A DNA stretch of 64,000 bases from Capsicum annuum. Its lineage: Eukaryota > Streptophyta > Magnoliopsida > Solanales > Solanaceae. Below the pieces are notes generated by a model. The model had not been told where the DNA came from and did no database searches. It worked only from the letters and a program-made list of their open reading frames with translations. The position numbers were made by a program, and so were the translations under genes. Each line of letters opens with the position of its first letter. Position 1 is the first letter of the stretch. Below, one piece after another: positions 47,170 to 58,510 of the stretch. The stretch is taken from the NCBI RefSeq assembly GCF_002878395.1, contig NC_061119.1, positions 21,278,580 to 21,342,579 on the forward strand, written 5' to 3'.

Positions 47170-49209
47170 TGCGATAGTGCCGCATCGCGCTAGGGGTCCA
47201 ATTTGATAAATTTTTACTGAAATTAAATGACTCATCTAGGGTTAAAAGGGTCACTTTCCAACCCCTATTTAAGCCCTTTAACACGTGATTTAGGTGCCTT
47301 TCACCAAAAATATACTAGTTTCTCTCAAGTTTCTCTGAGAACAAGCTAATGTTTTCATAGATGATCCAATTTCAAGAAAGTTTCACCATCAATCTTCACA
47401 AAATCATGAACTAAGGTATGCATAGTGTTCATTCATTGACTCCTTTCGTCCATGTCCAAGAATCTCTTTTCCAACTTCAAGTTATGAATGTTCTTTATGA
47501 TTTCATAATTGGGTTGTTCTTGTTTATGTTCAAAAATGAGAAATTGAATTCTACTCCATGTTCTGTAATAATTTCTATGTGGGTTTAATATTATAGATAT
47601 AGATTCACTCAAACCTATGACTAAACCCTTGAATGATGGAATTAGAAGGTGACCATGATGTTTAATTATTGTACAATGATGTTTACATGTACCATGCCTA
47701 CAATATGTTTGATTTAATGCCTAAATGAAGGAAAAGGGCCTAGCCAGCATGTTGTCATGAAATGCCCATTTATGTACAAGCTTATGCCTATCAAATTTTT
47801 GATGAAATACTTCAGTAAATGCATTATGGTGATTATTATGTACTCAAGCAAGTCATGCTTTGTCAGTATCCTTTTATCGAGTCCTGGGGGTACTCGTACC
47901 CGAAACATTAGTTATGTTCATAGAGTCATCTCATATTTTCATGATACTCTCAGTCAAGATTTGATCCTTCAACTTTAGACAGTCTTATGAATCATCAAAT
48001 CTCAATGATCTTATGAACTAAGTCAGTTGTCAGATATTAGTAGTATTCTATTAGTTAATGGAATTCAGTAACTCAGTCCATGTTTAGTTCAGTAAATCAT
48101 GTTCAGTGTGTATTCAGATGTGTGTTGAAATTAGCACCGAGCGATCCCAAGAATAGGAACTCACCTGCTATATAAGGATGTGATTCATAGAAGCAATCCT
48201 TGCGTTCTAAAACAATATAGCCAACATAGGTTGAGACATCATAGCTTGCTATATGAGGGTAGACGAGGTGTCTTAGCCTGCTATATGAGGGTTTCCACCG
48301 TTCTCACTAGAGTTACCTATTATATTAGGGTCATTGACATGTTGTCCTTTCTAGTGGCGTGGCATTGACACTCTTCTAATCAGTGCATAGATTGGTCACC
48401 AATTTAGCTATAATGCATTATTTGGTGCATATCGGTTCCATGACTACCTCCTATAGTCTCAGTATCAGTCTCAGAAAAAGAACTTAGATAGTTCTTCAAA
48501 ATTCATGACTTTTAGATAAAGTCAACTCAAATACAGTACGGAACTCAGATAATTCCATCAGATTCAGGACTGTCAGATAAAATTATTTATGTTATCAGTT
48601 ATATTTAGATTTAGTAATCATGCTATCACATTATTAGTGTTAGTTGTTATGTCTCATGCATGTATTCTTACGCTCATGATAGTTAGTCAGTTACTGTTAT
48701 TGTTCATGCATATGAACCCCATGCATTCACCCTACCTCACATGCATACCAGTACATTCAAAGTGCTAACTCATTTGCGCTATGGTGTCTTATAGCATAGG
48801 TTTATAGACACGAGCTCCAGAGCAACAGTAGATTCCAAATATCCTCCTCTTTAGAGGATATGATTATTTCCCTATTATCTTATTAATCAGTTTATTAGTT
48901 GGAGTTAGTTGGGGACATGTCCCATTAACTCCTTACTGAGATAGTTTAGTCAATTAGAGGCTTTCTAGACTATCATCATTTAGACTTCTGTATATTTAGT
49001 TATGTTTTGGGTATTCTATTACTCCACATAGATGTTATATCATTCAGATCATATTCAGTATTTAACCATATGGCCTTTCAGTTCATGTTTCTGCATTATT
49101 CAGTATATTATGCAGTGTATAGGTATAGATATTAGTCACGGGTTAGCTTGTGATCCTTCGAGATAAAGAACTTCATGTAGCATTTCGGGTACAGGTTTGG
49201 GGCATTACA
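47170..49209 (+). repeat. 5' LTR of element G, right part
   Basis: It resumes 'tgcgatagtgccgcatcgcg' just after H's target repeat and matches G's 3' LTR from about 60620. It contains CTATTTAAGCCC near 47262 as a possible TATA region and ends GGGGCATTACA at 49209. Confidence 0.92.
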
Positions 49210-49213
49210 AACT

Positions 49214-49225
49214 TGGTATCAAAGC
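49214..49225 (+). other. Primer binding site of element G (initiator tRNA-Met type)
   Basis: TGGTATCAAAGC after the LTR end and a four-base spacer, identical to the sites of B and C. The leader 49226-49431 holds no gene. Confidence 0.9.
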
Positions 49226-49431
49226 CTAAGGTTTATAGATTCCTAGGAAGTCTGAAAGCTGCATCTAGTAAAGTCTTATGTATGGGCGTGTTGCACGCCA
49301 CAGATATGTACAAGAGGCTATAAGATATTTTAGGGACATTTCCCCTTCTTTCGGTATTCATGTTGTGCCAGTGAGCATAATCTCAAGTCAATCTCTCTAT
49401 CTGATATGTTTCCCTCTTTCTTCTACAGAAT

Positions 49432-49550
49432 ATGCCTCTTATAAGAAGAAACCAAAACTAGTCAACCCCTCAGCCTGAAGACCCTTCGGGCGATCTTCTT
49501 TCTCATGCGAAATGCAGGGATGCATTCACTACTCTTGCTCAGTTAGTTCC
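49432..49550 (+). pseudogene. gag: gag of element G, first part (split by I)
   Basis: The ATG at 49432 opens MPLIRRNQN, a TAG (for CAG), then STPQPEDPSGDLLSHAKCRD and AFTTLAQLV, where element I enters. It continues at 55497. Confidence 0.87.
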
Positions 49551-51170
49551 TGATGTGTGAGCAAAAGCTAACACATTTAATGTTTTTTGGCTCAAAATAA
49601 TTGTGAATTCTGAAGCAACACTTATTGTTTTATTGTGTTTGCTCATGATATTACAGTAAAAGGCTAAAGGAATAAAAACAAATGACAATGGAGAAAAAGA
49701 GTTAAAAATCTGAGCAAACAAGAAGAAATCATGGCTGACGATCTCCGTGATACGTCGTCAGCCTTGTGATAGCTTATTAACATTGGCATCAACCTTAAAA
49801 AGAAACTTAAAGCCTGAGAAGGTCTGACGACATTTCTTGCAAGCTGTCAGAGATGTGGTAAGCTACAAAAAAAATCAGAAAGAACAGTGAAGAAGAGTTG
49901 CTGGATGAAGGTGATGGCATTCTCAATATGTCGTCACAATTATGGTAAGCTATCAGAAGATGTCGTCAAGTGGGATAGAACATAGTGAAATAAGTTGAAG
50001 GTCTGACGACATTTGCTACACACCATAAATCCTCTGGTAAGCTACTAGGGGACATTGCCAGAGTGAGGCAGAACAGGTTAAGAAGGCACGACTTCTGACT
50101 ACATATCTGAGACGCCGTCAAAGGCCTGATGATCAGCACAAATATGCCGTCATCTAAATCCAAGCCCAGCTGTGATTTTGTTATTTTATTTCCTTAATTA
50201 GGCTTTAGTATAAATAGCATCTTTTAGGGTTTCATTCATAACTTCGGAAGTATCTTTTGACATCTGGTAACTTAGTAAAGGGGAGTTCACTTGTTTTTGA
50301 CTCTCTTAACTTAGAATTCAATTTCCCATCCTTTGATTTAGTAGTGGGAAATTCTTATTGTACTTGAAGGAGAAACAACTTTGAATTTCATCTTTTGTAA
50401 GTTCACTTGCTTTAAGTTATGAATTTAATATTTGTTATCTCTTTCTATCTTATGAGCAACTAAAACCCACTGGGATCTATGATTATTATTTCATTGATTT
50501 AATAGTTGGATCAGGGTTTGAGTAATTGTGAGACTGTCTTGAAATTCTGTTGTTTTAACTAGAATCTATTGGTTACAAACATTAGGTTATGCATTAAGTT
50601 TTATTTGCTTCTATCAATGAAATAGACAAGAGGTCGTGAATTATCAACAAAGACTCGGAAGCTACGAACCTTCTATTGAATGATTGATGTTGTAATTGGA
50701 TCAATCTACTTGAGATAACATCCAGTTGGAAATAGATATGTTATTTAAGTTTGAGAGAATTAGATAATAAATTGTCTGGTGAGGTTGAGAGATAAGTCAG
50801 ATAGTATCATCGGCAGGGATAATCTACTGTTCCCACCTATTATGAGAATCATGAATAGTTATAATTCAATGGAGATTAATAGTCATAGTGATCGCAACCC
50901 TAGTTTCTATATATCATTGATTCGAAATATTAAAATCTAATTTTTGAGTTCTAAAAGAAGGTGAAACGTTAAAATTTGTTTTATTGATAAAAACCCCTAT
51001 TTTGTCCTTTTCTTATTATGTATTTGAATTTAACTTGTATCTATAGTTTTGAACTAGTTTAATCGCCACTCACATTATTCCCTGTCGATTTGACCCTGAC
51101 TCCGAAGTTGGGTAAATATATTGACGATGATTGCTTACACCCATTCAAGAGTGTAATTTGAGCGTTATCA
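49551..51170 (+). repeat. 5' LTR of element I (1620 bp)
   Basis: It starts TGATGTGTGAGC and ends GTTATCA. U3 carries a perfect 9-bp dyad at 49733-49763 (GGCTGACGA ... TCGTCAGCC) and several further TGACGACAT, GGTAAGCTA and GCCGTCA words up to about 50160. TATA box at 50209. The 3' third resembles H's LTR closely ('aatcgccactcacattattc'). Confidence 0.93.
50209..50216 (+). promoter_or_regulatory. TATA box of I's 5' LTR
   Basis: TATAAATA in 'ttagtataaatagcatcttt'. The copy in the 3' LTR has decayed to TATAGATA (54524-54531). Confidence 0.65.
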
Positions 51171-51174
51171 AAAA

Positions 51175-51193
51175 TGGTGTCGTTGTCGGGGAA
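51175..51193 (+). other. Primer binding site of element I (tRNA-Asp type)
   Basis: TGGTGTCGTTGTCGGGGAA, four bases after the LTR. It differs from the plant tRNA-Asp complement TGGCGCCGTTGCCGGGGAA by three C-to-T type changes. This primer is typical of Athila/Tat-lineage Ty3/gypsy elements. Confidence 0.85.
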
Positions 51194-51323
51194 TAATTGA
51201 GCATATTGAGTTAGTTTGGAATTTTAGCTTACTTGCTTGAATTCAAACTTGTACATATTTGTTTGTGATTTCCTTTGTTTTGTGTGTTAGGTTGATTCTA
51301 TTTATTTTTGCTTATTTCTTACT

Positions 51324-51893
51324 ATGGCATCATGGAATGAATGTTAGTTTGATGGTTGGAAACCTTATCTGGATGATCCATGTCCATATTATGATGGACC
51401 CCACTTTTGGCATAACGGTAGAAATGCTCCCTGGAGAGAGATGTGTGCACCATCTCCATCCTACTGGGAGTATAATTGTTCTTTATGTGGTGGTCAAGAT
51501 GAACATTCGAGTGATTTCTGAAATTCCCCCTCTCCCTATTGTGCTAACCCAAGTTCTAGTTTTTCTTATGAGTATGACAGGTCTTGTGGTTAAGAAAAGG
51601 AAAAACGCAGCATTGGAAATAGTGCCATTAAAGCTAAGCTTCAACTAATGTTGAATTGTATAGATACAATGAATGATACCATATGTGACATACGTAAAGA
51701 CATTAGGGCATTTAACGAGAGAAAAGAAGGGATAGAAAATATGGATATTGAGCTCATTCATCCAAAACACTTTTCTACATTATGTTTAGATGATATCTTG
51801 TCTGTGGAATCATTTAAAATAAGGGAAGAGTGTGACGATGAAGTGAAAGACTCATGCACTGATGCTGAGCTTGATGTTGATCAACCCTTGTAG
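51324..51893 (+). pseudogene. Unknown protein of element I, broken, with zinc-knuckle-like motif
   Basis: I do not recognise this gene. The frame from the ATG at 51324 (MASWNEC, then TAG) reads through three stops to 51893. It has an aromatic-rich part (FDGWKPYLDDPCPYYDGPHF), then CSLCGGQDEHSSDF followed by TGA where a Cys codon would complete a CCHC-like knuckle. After that come a Lys-rich stretch and an open C-terminal part from 51648 (LNCIDTMNDTICDIRKDIRA, then IELIHPKHFSTLCLDDILSV, then an acidic tail EECDDEVKDSC). The knuckle-like motif hints at a gag-derived RNA-binding protein, but that is inference. An overlapping hydrophobic frame (51259-51648) is probably a shadow. Confidence 0.55.
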
Positions 51894-52180
51894 ATTTCCC
51901 AACCAACATAGCCAACCATTAGGGATGATGCCAAGATTGAGGGAATGGTGCTAGAGGCAAAAGAAAAAGCCAAGCCATTCTCTCATGAAAACTCTAGCTC
52001 AATTCAAATTTAAAATGTTGAGAAGATGAATAAAAGTGAGTGTGTAGAGAATAGTGTAAATTTTGAAGTAGGATTTGTTGGGCCATACTCGAACCATTTT
52101 TCCACATTATGTTAGATGACATCTTATCTGTGGAATCATCTAAAATAGTGGAAGACTGTGAAGATGAGGAACATGAATCC
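51765..52180 (+). repeat. Internal duplication in element I's coding half
   Basis: The block coding HFSTLCLDDILSVES (51765 on) recurs at 52092 on as HFSTL(C)LDDILSVESSK with a one-base deletion, followed in both by an acidic E-C-D-E stretch. Offset is about 327 bp, i.e. 109 codons. It suggests the protein had at least two repeats of an acidic module. Confidence 0.8.
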
Positions 52181-53861
52181 TATATTCTTTATTTTATACT
52201 TGATAAGCAACACAAAAATACACCTCACTTTAAAGATGAGTTGTTTACAATGCATCATCCATTACTCTGCTTCTGAATCTTTGTACCACCTCCCTATGAG
52301 CGAGGCTAGAAGATGGAATCTAAGTTGAGGGTGAAATTCATATCCTCAACGTGGCAAAAAAAGCTGAGTTGAGTCGTTCCGCGATGTTAAACAAGGCACT
52401 TCTTGGATGACAATCTAAGGTATTTTGTTATTTGTATTCACATTATGTGATTGACATTAGATCTTCTCACCCATGGTGCCACAAGTGGAGGGTGGGGCTA
52501 CTTGTGGGTGTTGATGTCCTCCTGGGGTTTTTATTGCCGTACCTCTTTTCCTCGAAGTCTTGTTCATAGTAGAGTGGTTAATTGGGAGAAAAATAAGTAT
52601 CTAGGATAGTTGACATATTTTTGTTAATTTTTGAGACTGATAAACACTTCTCTGGTGGTCTGTTTTATAACCGTGTGATATACATTTATGTGTGACCACT
52701 GTGCATCTTGTTATGGCATTAGTACTAGTGACATAATAGCCACCACTGAAAAATCTCATGAACCGGATAGATAGTAGCTTGTGAAGCACCTTTGTGCCAT
52801 GTGTGTGTGAGATACTACTTAGTTCCCTTTGTGTATTAAATCTAAAACTTGCCCGGTTAGTCTTACTTTGGTTGAAAGATATGGGTTAGGAAATGATCAT
52901 AGGTCGTTGTGGATGTTAGTCTACTTTTAGCCTTAATGACCTTCCCTATTATGCATGATATCTCTTGATCCCTATTTTGAGCCTGAATTGACCATTTCTT
53001 TCGATGATACCTATCATCTTCCCATTTATATCATAATGAACATGTTTTGGCCCTGGTCCTCCTTGGAGACTGTGCACCTTGACTTAGGAAAATATCCTAA
53101 GTTGAGGGTGGCTATCATAGGGATGCGTGATGCAAAATAAGTATGAGTAATGGTCGAATAAAATAAAAAGAATAAGTAGGGTGTTTTGGAAAAAGAATAA
53201 GATATGAATAGTTGTGAATAAAAATGAATAAGAAAAGTCACATCCATCCTGAATAATGGGTGATCAAGAAAAGGAGAAAAAGAAGAAAAAGGTTAATATG
53301 TGAACCCCAAAATTTAAGGTAGTGCCAAGAAGTCTTAGTCACTCTAAATGCCATTGAATGTCATATCAGCCCTTAGCCTACATTACAAGTCGAGGAAAAG
53401 ACCTACAGTTATCCTAACTTACCTGTCTGGATACCTTGATAATGAAAATAAGGGCAAGCATATGGTATTTGATATGCATTGATTGGAATTTCTTTCTGAG
53501 AGTGAGTGTCTCTTGACCATCCCCGCATTGACATGCTTGAGTTCATATATGAGTGAGGAGGGACTTCTTTGTTGTAAGGGTACATCGGTTGCATTGCTAG
53601 TTTTTTACTTGTTTGGGTAGTGTAACTTGAACATATGCATGATTATTGTTGCTGAATTAATGCCATATCATGATTCCTTTGGGTCACATTATTAATCTTC
53701 ATAGATATGCACAATTCAATTGAACGTGGAGAGTGGCATGAGTATTCAGCTAAACTTGATAATCAACTATGATAGGTATCTTATGTGTCTCTTGATTAAG
53801 CATCGTAGTATGGTGTTATGTAGTTGCTTGAGTACAAGCAATTGTTTTAAGTTGAGGGTGT
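52181..53861 (+). other. Non-coding right half of element I interior with polypurine tract
   Basis: No sustained frame. It is shared with element H from about 52497. It includes the 8-bp dyad ACTTAGGA-AAATA-TCCTAAGT near 53082-53102, the 13-mer TAAGTTGAGGGTG at 52321, 53098 and 53848, and the polypurine tract ending at 53861. Confidence 0.75.
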
Positions 53862-55496
53862 TGATGTGCGAGAAAAAGCTAACAAATTTAATGATTTTTA
53901 GCTCAAAAATAATTGCGCATTCTAAAGAACCTCTTGTTGTTTTTATGTGTTTGCTCATGATACTGCAGTACAAGGCTAAAGGAATAAAAACAAACGAAAA
54001 TGGAGAAAAGGAGTTAAAAATCTGAGCAAAAGAGAAGAAATCAAGGCAGACGACCTCCGTGATACATCGTCAGCCTTGTGATAGCTTATCAGCATTGGCA
54101 TCAACCTTAACCAAAAACTTGAAGCCTGAGAAGGTCTAACAGCATTTCTTTCAAGCCGTCAGAGATACGGTAAGCTACTACAAAAAGGCTTCAGGAACAA
54201 TAGTGAAGAAGAGTTGCTGGATGAAGGTGAAGACATTCTCAATATGCCATCACAAGTGTGGTAAGCCGTCAGAAGATCCTGTCAAGTGGGACAGAACATA
54301 GTGAAATAAGCTGAAAGTCTGACGACATTTGCTACACACCGTAACTTCTCTGGTAAGTCGTCGAAGGACATCATTAGAGTGAAGCAAAATAGTTAAGAAG
54401 GCACGACTTCTAACGACATATCTGAGACGCCGTCAGAAGCTTGACAATCAACACCAACATGCCATCACCTAAATTCGAGCCCAGCTGTGATTTTGTTATT
54501 TTATTTCCTTAAGTAGGATTTAGTATAGATAGAATCTTTCAGGGTTTCATTCACAACTTTGGAAGCAGCTTTTGACATCTTGTAACTTAGTAAAGGGGAG
54601 TTCAAATGTTCTTGACTCTCTTAACTTAGAATTCAATTTTCTATCCTTTGATTTTGTTGTGGGAAATTCTTATTGTACTTGAAGGTGAAACAACTTTGAA
54701 TTTCATCTTTTGTAAGTTCACTTGCTTTAAGTTATGAATTTAATCTTTGTCATCTCTTTCTATCTTATAAGCAACTAAAACCCACAGCTAGGATTGTGGG
54801 ATCTATGATTATTATTTCATTGGTTTAATAATTTGATCAGGGTTTGAGTGATTGTGGGAATGTCTTGAAATTCTGTTGTTTTAACTAGAATCTATTGGTT
54901 GAAAACATTAGGTTATGCCTTAGGTTTTAGTGGCTTCTAATGGAGAAATAGACTAGAGGTCGTTAATTATCAATAGGGACTCGGAAGCTACCAACCTTCT
55001 ATTTAATGATTGATTCCTTAACTGCATCAATCTACCTGAGATAACATCCGGTTGGAAATTGATATGTTATCTAAGTTCAAGAGAATTAGATAATAAATTG
55101 TCTGATGAGGTCAAGAGATAAGTCAGATAGTATCATTGGCAGGGATAATCTGTTGTTCCCACCTATCACGACAATCATGAACAATTATTATTCAATGGAG
55201 ATTAATAATCATAGTCATCACAACCCTAGTTTCTCTATATCATTGATTCAAAATATTGTAATCTAAGTTTTGAGTCCTAAAATAAGTTGCAACGTTAAAA
55301 TTTGTTTGATTGATAAAAGCCCCTATTTTGTCCTTTTTCTTATTATGTATTGCAATTTATGTTGTAGCTATAGTTTTGAACTAGTTTAATCGCCACTCAC
55401 ATTGTTCCCTGTGGATTCGACCCCGACTTCAATGTTAGGTAAATATATTTACTAGATTGCTTACACCTATTCAAGAATGTAATTTGGGAGTTATTA
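53862..55496 (+). repeat. 3' LTR of element I (1635 bp)
   Basis: It starts TGATGTGCGAG; its end reads GTTATTA where the 5' LTR has GTTATCA, the same change as in H. It contains the dyad TGATAGCTTATCA at 54079-54091 just after 'cgtcagccttg'. Confidence 0.92.
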
Positions 55497-56565
55497 GTTG
55501 CTGCTCAGAATGAATGACCAGCAGTCATTCTGGACAACTCAGCTGCAGCTAGGATTCGGGACTTCACACGAATGAATCCTTCATCCTTTATTGGGTCTAA
55601 GACAGATAAGGACCTTAGGAATTCCTAGATTAGGTGCAAAAGGTTACAGGGATAATGGGGGTTACGTTTAGTGAGAGTGCTGAGGTAGCTGCATATCAGT
55701 TGCAGGATGTTGCTCACACTTGATTTAAGAAGTTGAAGTAAGAGAGGGAATATGATACAGGGTCAGTTTAGTGGGAGGAGTTTTCTTTAGTGTTCCTTGA
55801 TAGATTCTTTCACCTAGATCTTAGAGAAGCTAAGAGGCTAGAATTCATCAACCTCGGGCAGGGACATATGATAGTTAAAGAGTATTCTCTTAAGTTTACT
55901 CAATTAGCCAGATGTGATCCTCATATAGTTGCAGATAGCAGGTCAAGAATGAGTAAGTTCATTTCAGGGGTGAATGATAACATGGTTAATGAGTGTAGAT
56001 CTGCCATACTGAGTAGTGACATGACTTTAGCTAGGATTATGAATCATGCTCAACAGGTAGAGGAGTAGAAGATTAAGGTGAGGGAGAAGTAGAATAAGGG
56101 AGCGAAGATAGGTAGTTTGAACTCTACTCATCCTAAGTTAGAGGGAGGAAACCATTCTCATTTTTATCCTAAGTCATTAGTTCTTTCTCCTTCTTCAGCC
56201 AGTGCTCCAATTCCTAAGTTCAGATAGGGTAACAAAGATAGAGTGCAAGGCTCTAAGCTCAAAAGAAGTGTTAGCAGTTCCCGCACCTATCATCATTGCT
56301 AGACTTTTGGCAAGAACCATCATGGTACTTCCAGAGCCAGCAGTGGTATTTGTTTTTGATGTGGTAAGCCAGTCCACAGAATCAGAGACTGTCCTCAACC
56401 AGGTCCTCAGGGTCAACAGAATTGCTACTCAGCTCAGTCCAGTCGCCCCAATCAGCAGGGTGTCACCTCCAGTCCTACTAGTGGGAAACGCCCAAATCGT
56501 CTCTATGCTTTTCAGTCCCAACAAGATCAGGAAAATTCTCCTGATGTGGTTATTGGTACATTATA
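55497..56565 (+). pseudogene. gag: gag of element G, second part
   Basis: It resumes with VAAQNE, stop, PAVILDNSAAARIRDFTRMN. The open part 55790-56068 has FLDRFFHLDLREAKRLEF, QGHMIVKEYSLKFTQLAR and SKFISGVNDNMVNECRSA. The zinc knuckle near 56350-56395 reads CF, stop, CGKPVHRIRDC (first linker Gly codon lost to TGA; the second Cys and His remain). TAG stops after VEE and EK replace CAG-type codons. Confidence 0.87.
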
Positions 56566-58510
56566 GATCTTTCATGTGCATATTTACACTTTGCTAGATT
56601 TAGGAGCTTCTTTGTTTTTTGTCACTCCTTATATAGCTGTTGATTTCGGAGTCAGTCCTGAAATTCTAGAACAGCCCTTTTCAGTCTCTACCCCAGTTTA
56701 TAAAGCCATCATAGCCTGGTGGGTATACAGGAACTGCCCGATTATGATATCTTAGAAAGTAACTTCAATGGACTTAGTCGAATTAGAGATAACTGATTTT
56801 GATGTTATCTCCATATAGATTGGCTTTATTCCTGCTGTGCCACAGTCGATTGGAAAAATAGAATAGTCCAGTTTAAGTTTCCTAAGGAATCTATCCTTGA
56901 GTGGAAGGGTAGTACTTCCGTATTCAGAGGTCAGCTTGTTTCCTACTCTCAGGCATGGAAAATTACATCTAAAGGATGTGTCTATCATCTTGTTCGAGTT
57001 AAAGACACTAGCTCCGAAACTCCCAGCCTTAAGTCAGTTCTAGTTATATATGAATATTCAGATGTCTTTCCTAAAGATCTTCCAGGAATTTCTTCCAAAA
57101 AGGAAATAGACTTTGGCATTAATTTTCTTCCAGACACTCAACCTATATCTATTCCGCCATAAAGAATGGCACCAGCAAAACTCAAAGAATAATTGAAGGA
57201 TCTCTTAGATAAGGGATTCATCAGGCCCAGTGTTTCACCGTGGGGCGCTCCAGTATTATTCGTGCACAAGAAAGACGGTTCTCTTAGGATATGTGTAGAG
57301 TACCATCAACTTAATAAGGTTATGGTCAAGAACAAGTATACTCTTCCCAGAATCGATAACTTCCCAGAAAATAGCTTTCTATACTCAGTATGGTCATTTT
57401 GAATTCTTAGTTATGTCCTTTGGTCTTACCAATTCCCCTGCAACTTTTATATACTTGATGAACCAAGTGTTCAAGCAGTACTTGGACATATTCATCATAT
57501 TCTTCATAGATGATATTCTAGTCTATTCCCGCAGTGAGCATAATCATGCAAACTATCTCAGAACAGTACTTCAGACTCTCAGAGATCATCAGCTATTCTC
57601 CAAATTTAGTAAGTGAAAAATTTAGCTAAGGTCAGTAGCATTCCTTGATCATATCATTTCCGATGATAGAATTAGAGTGGATTCTCAAAAGACCAAAGCA
57701 GTAAGAAACTGGCCTCACTCTGTCTCTCTATTAGAGATTAGGAGTTTCTTGGTTTTGGCTTACTATTACAGACGGTTTGCTGTGGTATTTTCTTCTATTG
57801 CATCCCCTATGTGCAGATTGACTCAAAAGAAAGTCAAGTTTCAGTGGTCAGATCCTTGCGAGAAGTGTTTTCAAGAGTTGAAGATTCCACTCACCTCAAC
57901 TTCATTATTAGCTCTTCCAGATGGTCTAGTGGGTTCGTAGTGTATTGTGAGGCATCCAAAGTAGGTTTGGGTTGTGTCCTCTTGTAGCATGGTAAGGTTA
58001 TAGCCTAAGCCTCCAGATAGCTTAAGACCCATGAGAGAAATTATCCTACTCATGATCTTGAGTTAGCAGCTGCAGTTTTTGCCTTAAATATTTAGAGGCA
58101 TTATCTATACGGTGTTCATGTAGATGTGTTCACTGATAATAAAAGTCTTCGGTATTTCTTTTATTAGAAAGATTTCAATCTTAGTCAAAGTAGGTGGTTA
58201 GAGCTCTTGAAAGATTATGACATGAGTGTCCTTGATAATCCTAGCAAGGCCAACAAGTGGCCGAAGCTCTTAGTAGACTATCCATAGGTAGTGTTTCTCA
58301 TGTTGAGGACGGTATAAACAAGTTAGCTCAAGAAGTCCATCAGCTTGCAAGAATAGGCGTTCACTTAGTCGATACAGATGAGGGTGATATATGGGTTCAG
58401 AGTAGTTCAGAACCATCTCTAGTTTCAAAGGTGAAAGAAAACCAAGATAGAGATCCCAGGCTTGTCATGTTGAAAGAGTCAATTCAGGATCAGAATGTAG
58501 AAGTTTTATC
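56566..58510 (+). pseudogene. pol: Protease, reverse transcriptase and RNase H of element G
   Basis: Protease near 56570-56760 reads LLDLGASLFFVTPY. RT (57193-57616) has [32 protein letters not shown] and PRIDN. A deletion of about 110 bp at 57361 then removes the segment with the first catalytic Asp (SKIDLRS in A). [12 protein letters not shown] and FIDDILVYS remain (Asp codons 57509-57514). RNase H (about 57880-58290) is frameshifted near 57925 and has Glu (CEAS) for the first catalytic Asp. Confidence 0.88.

Larger units (their letters stand above)
49551..55496 (+). mobile_element. Element I: LARD-like non-autonomous LTR retrotransposon
   Basis: LTRs at 49551-51170 and 53862-55496 (about 88% alike by eye) flank 2691 bp. 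Target repeat GTTCC (49546-49550) against GTTGC (55497-55501); other gag copies in the window have GTTGC here, so the left copy mutated. The primer site is of the tRNA-Asp type, as in Athila/Tat elements. There is no protease, RT, RNase H or integrase. The interior encodes one broken protein of unknown type and has three copies of a polypurine-like 13-mer. Confidence 0.92.

Noticed and set aside
51259..51648. 129-codon ORF with hydrophobic start as the protein of element I
   Set aside because: It overlaps in another frame the reading with Cys/His and acidic features, and a continuation into the conserved HFSTL module exists only in that other frame. Kept as probable shadow.
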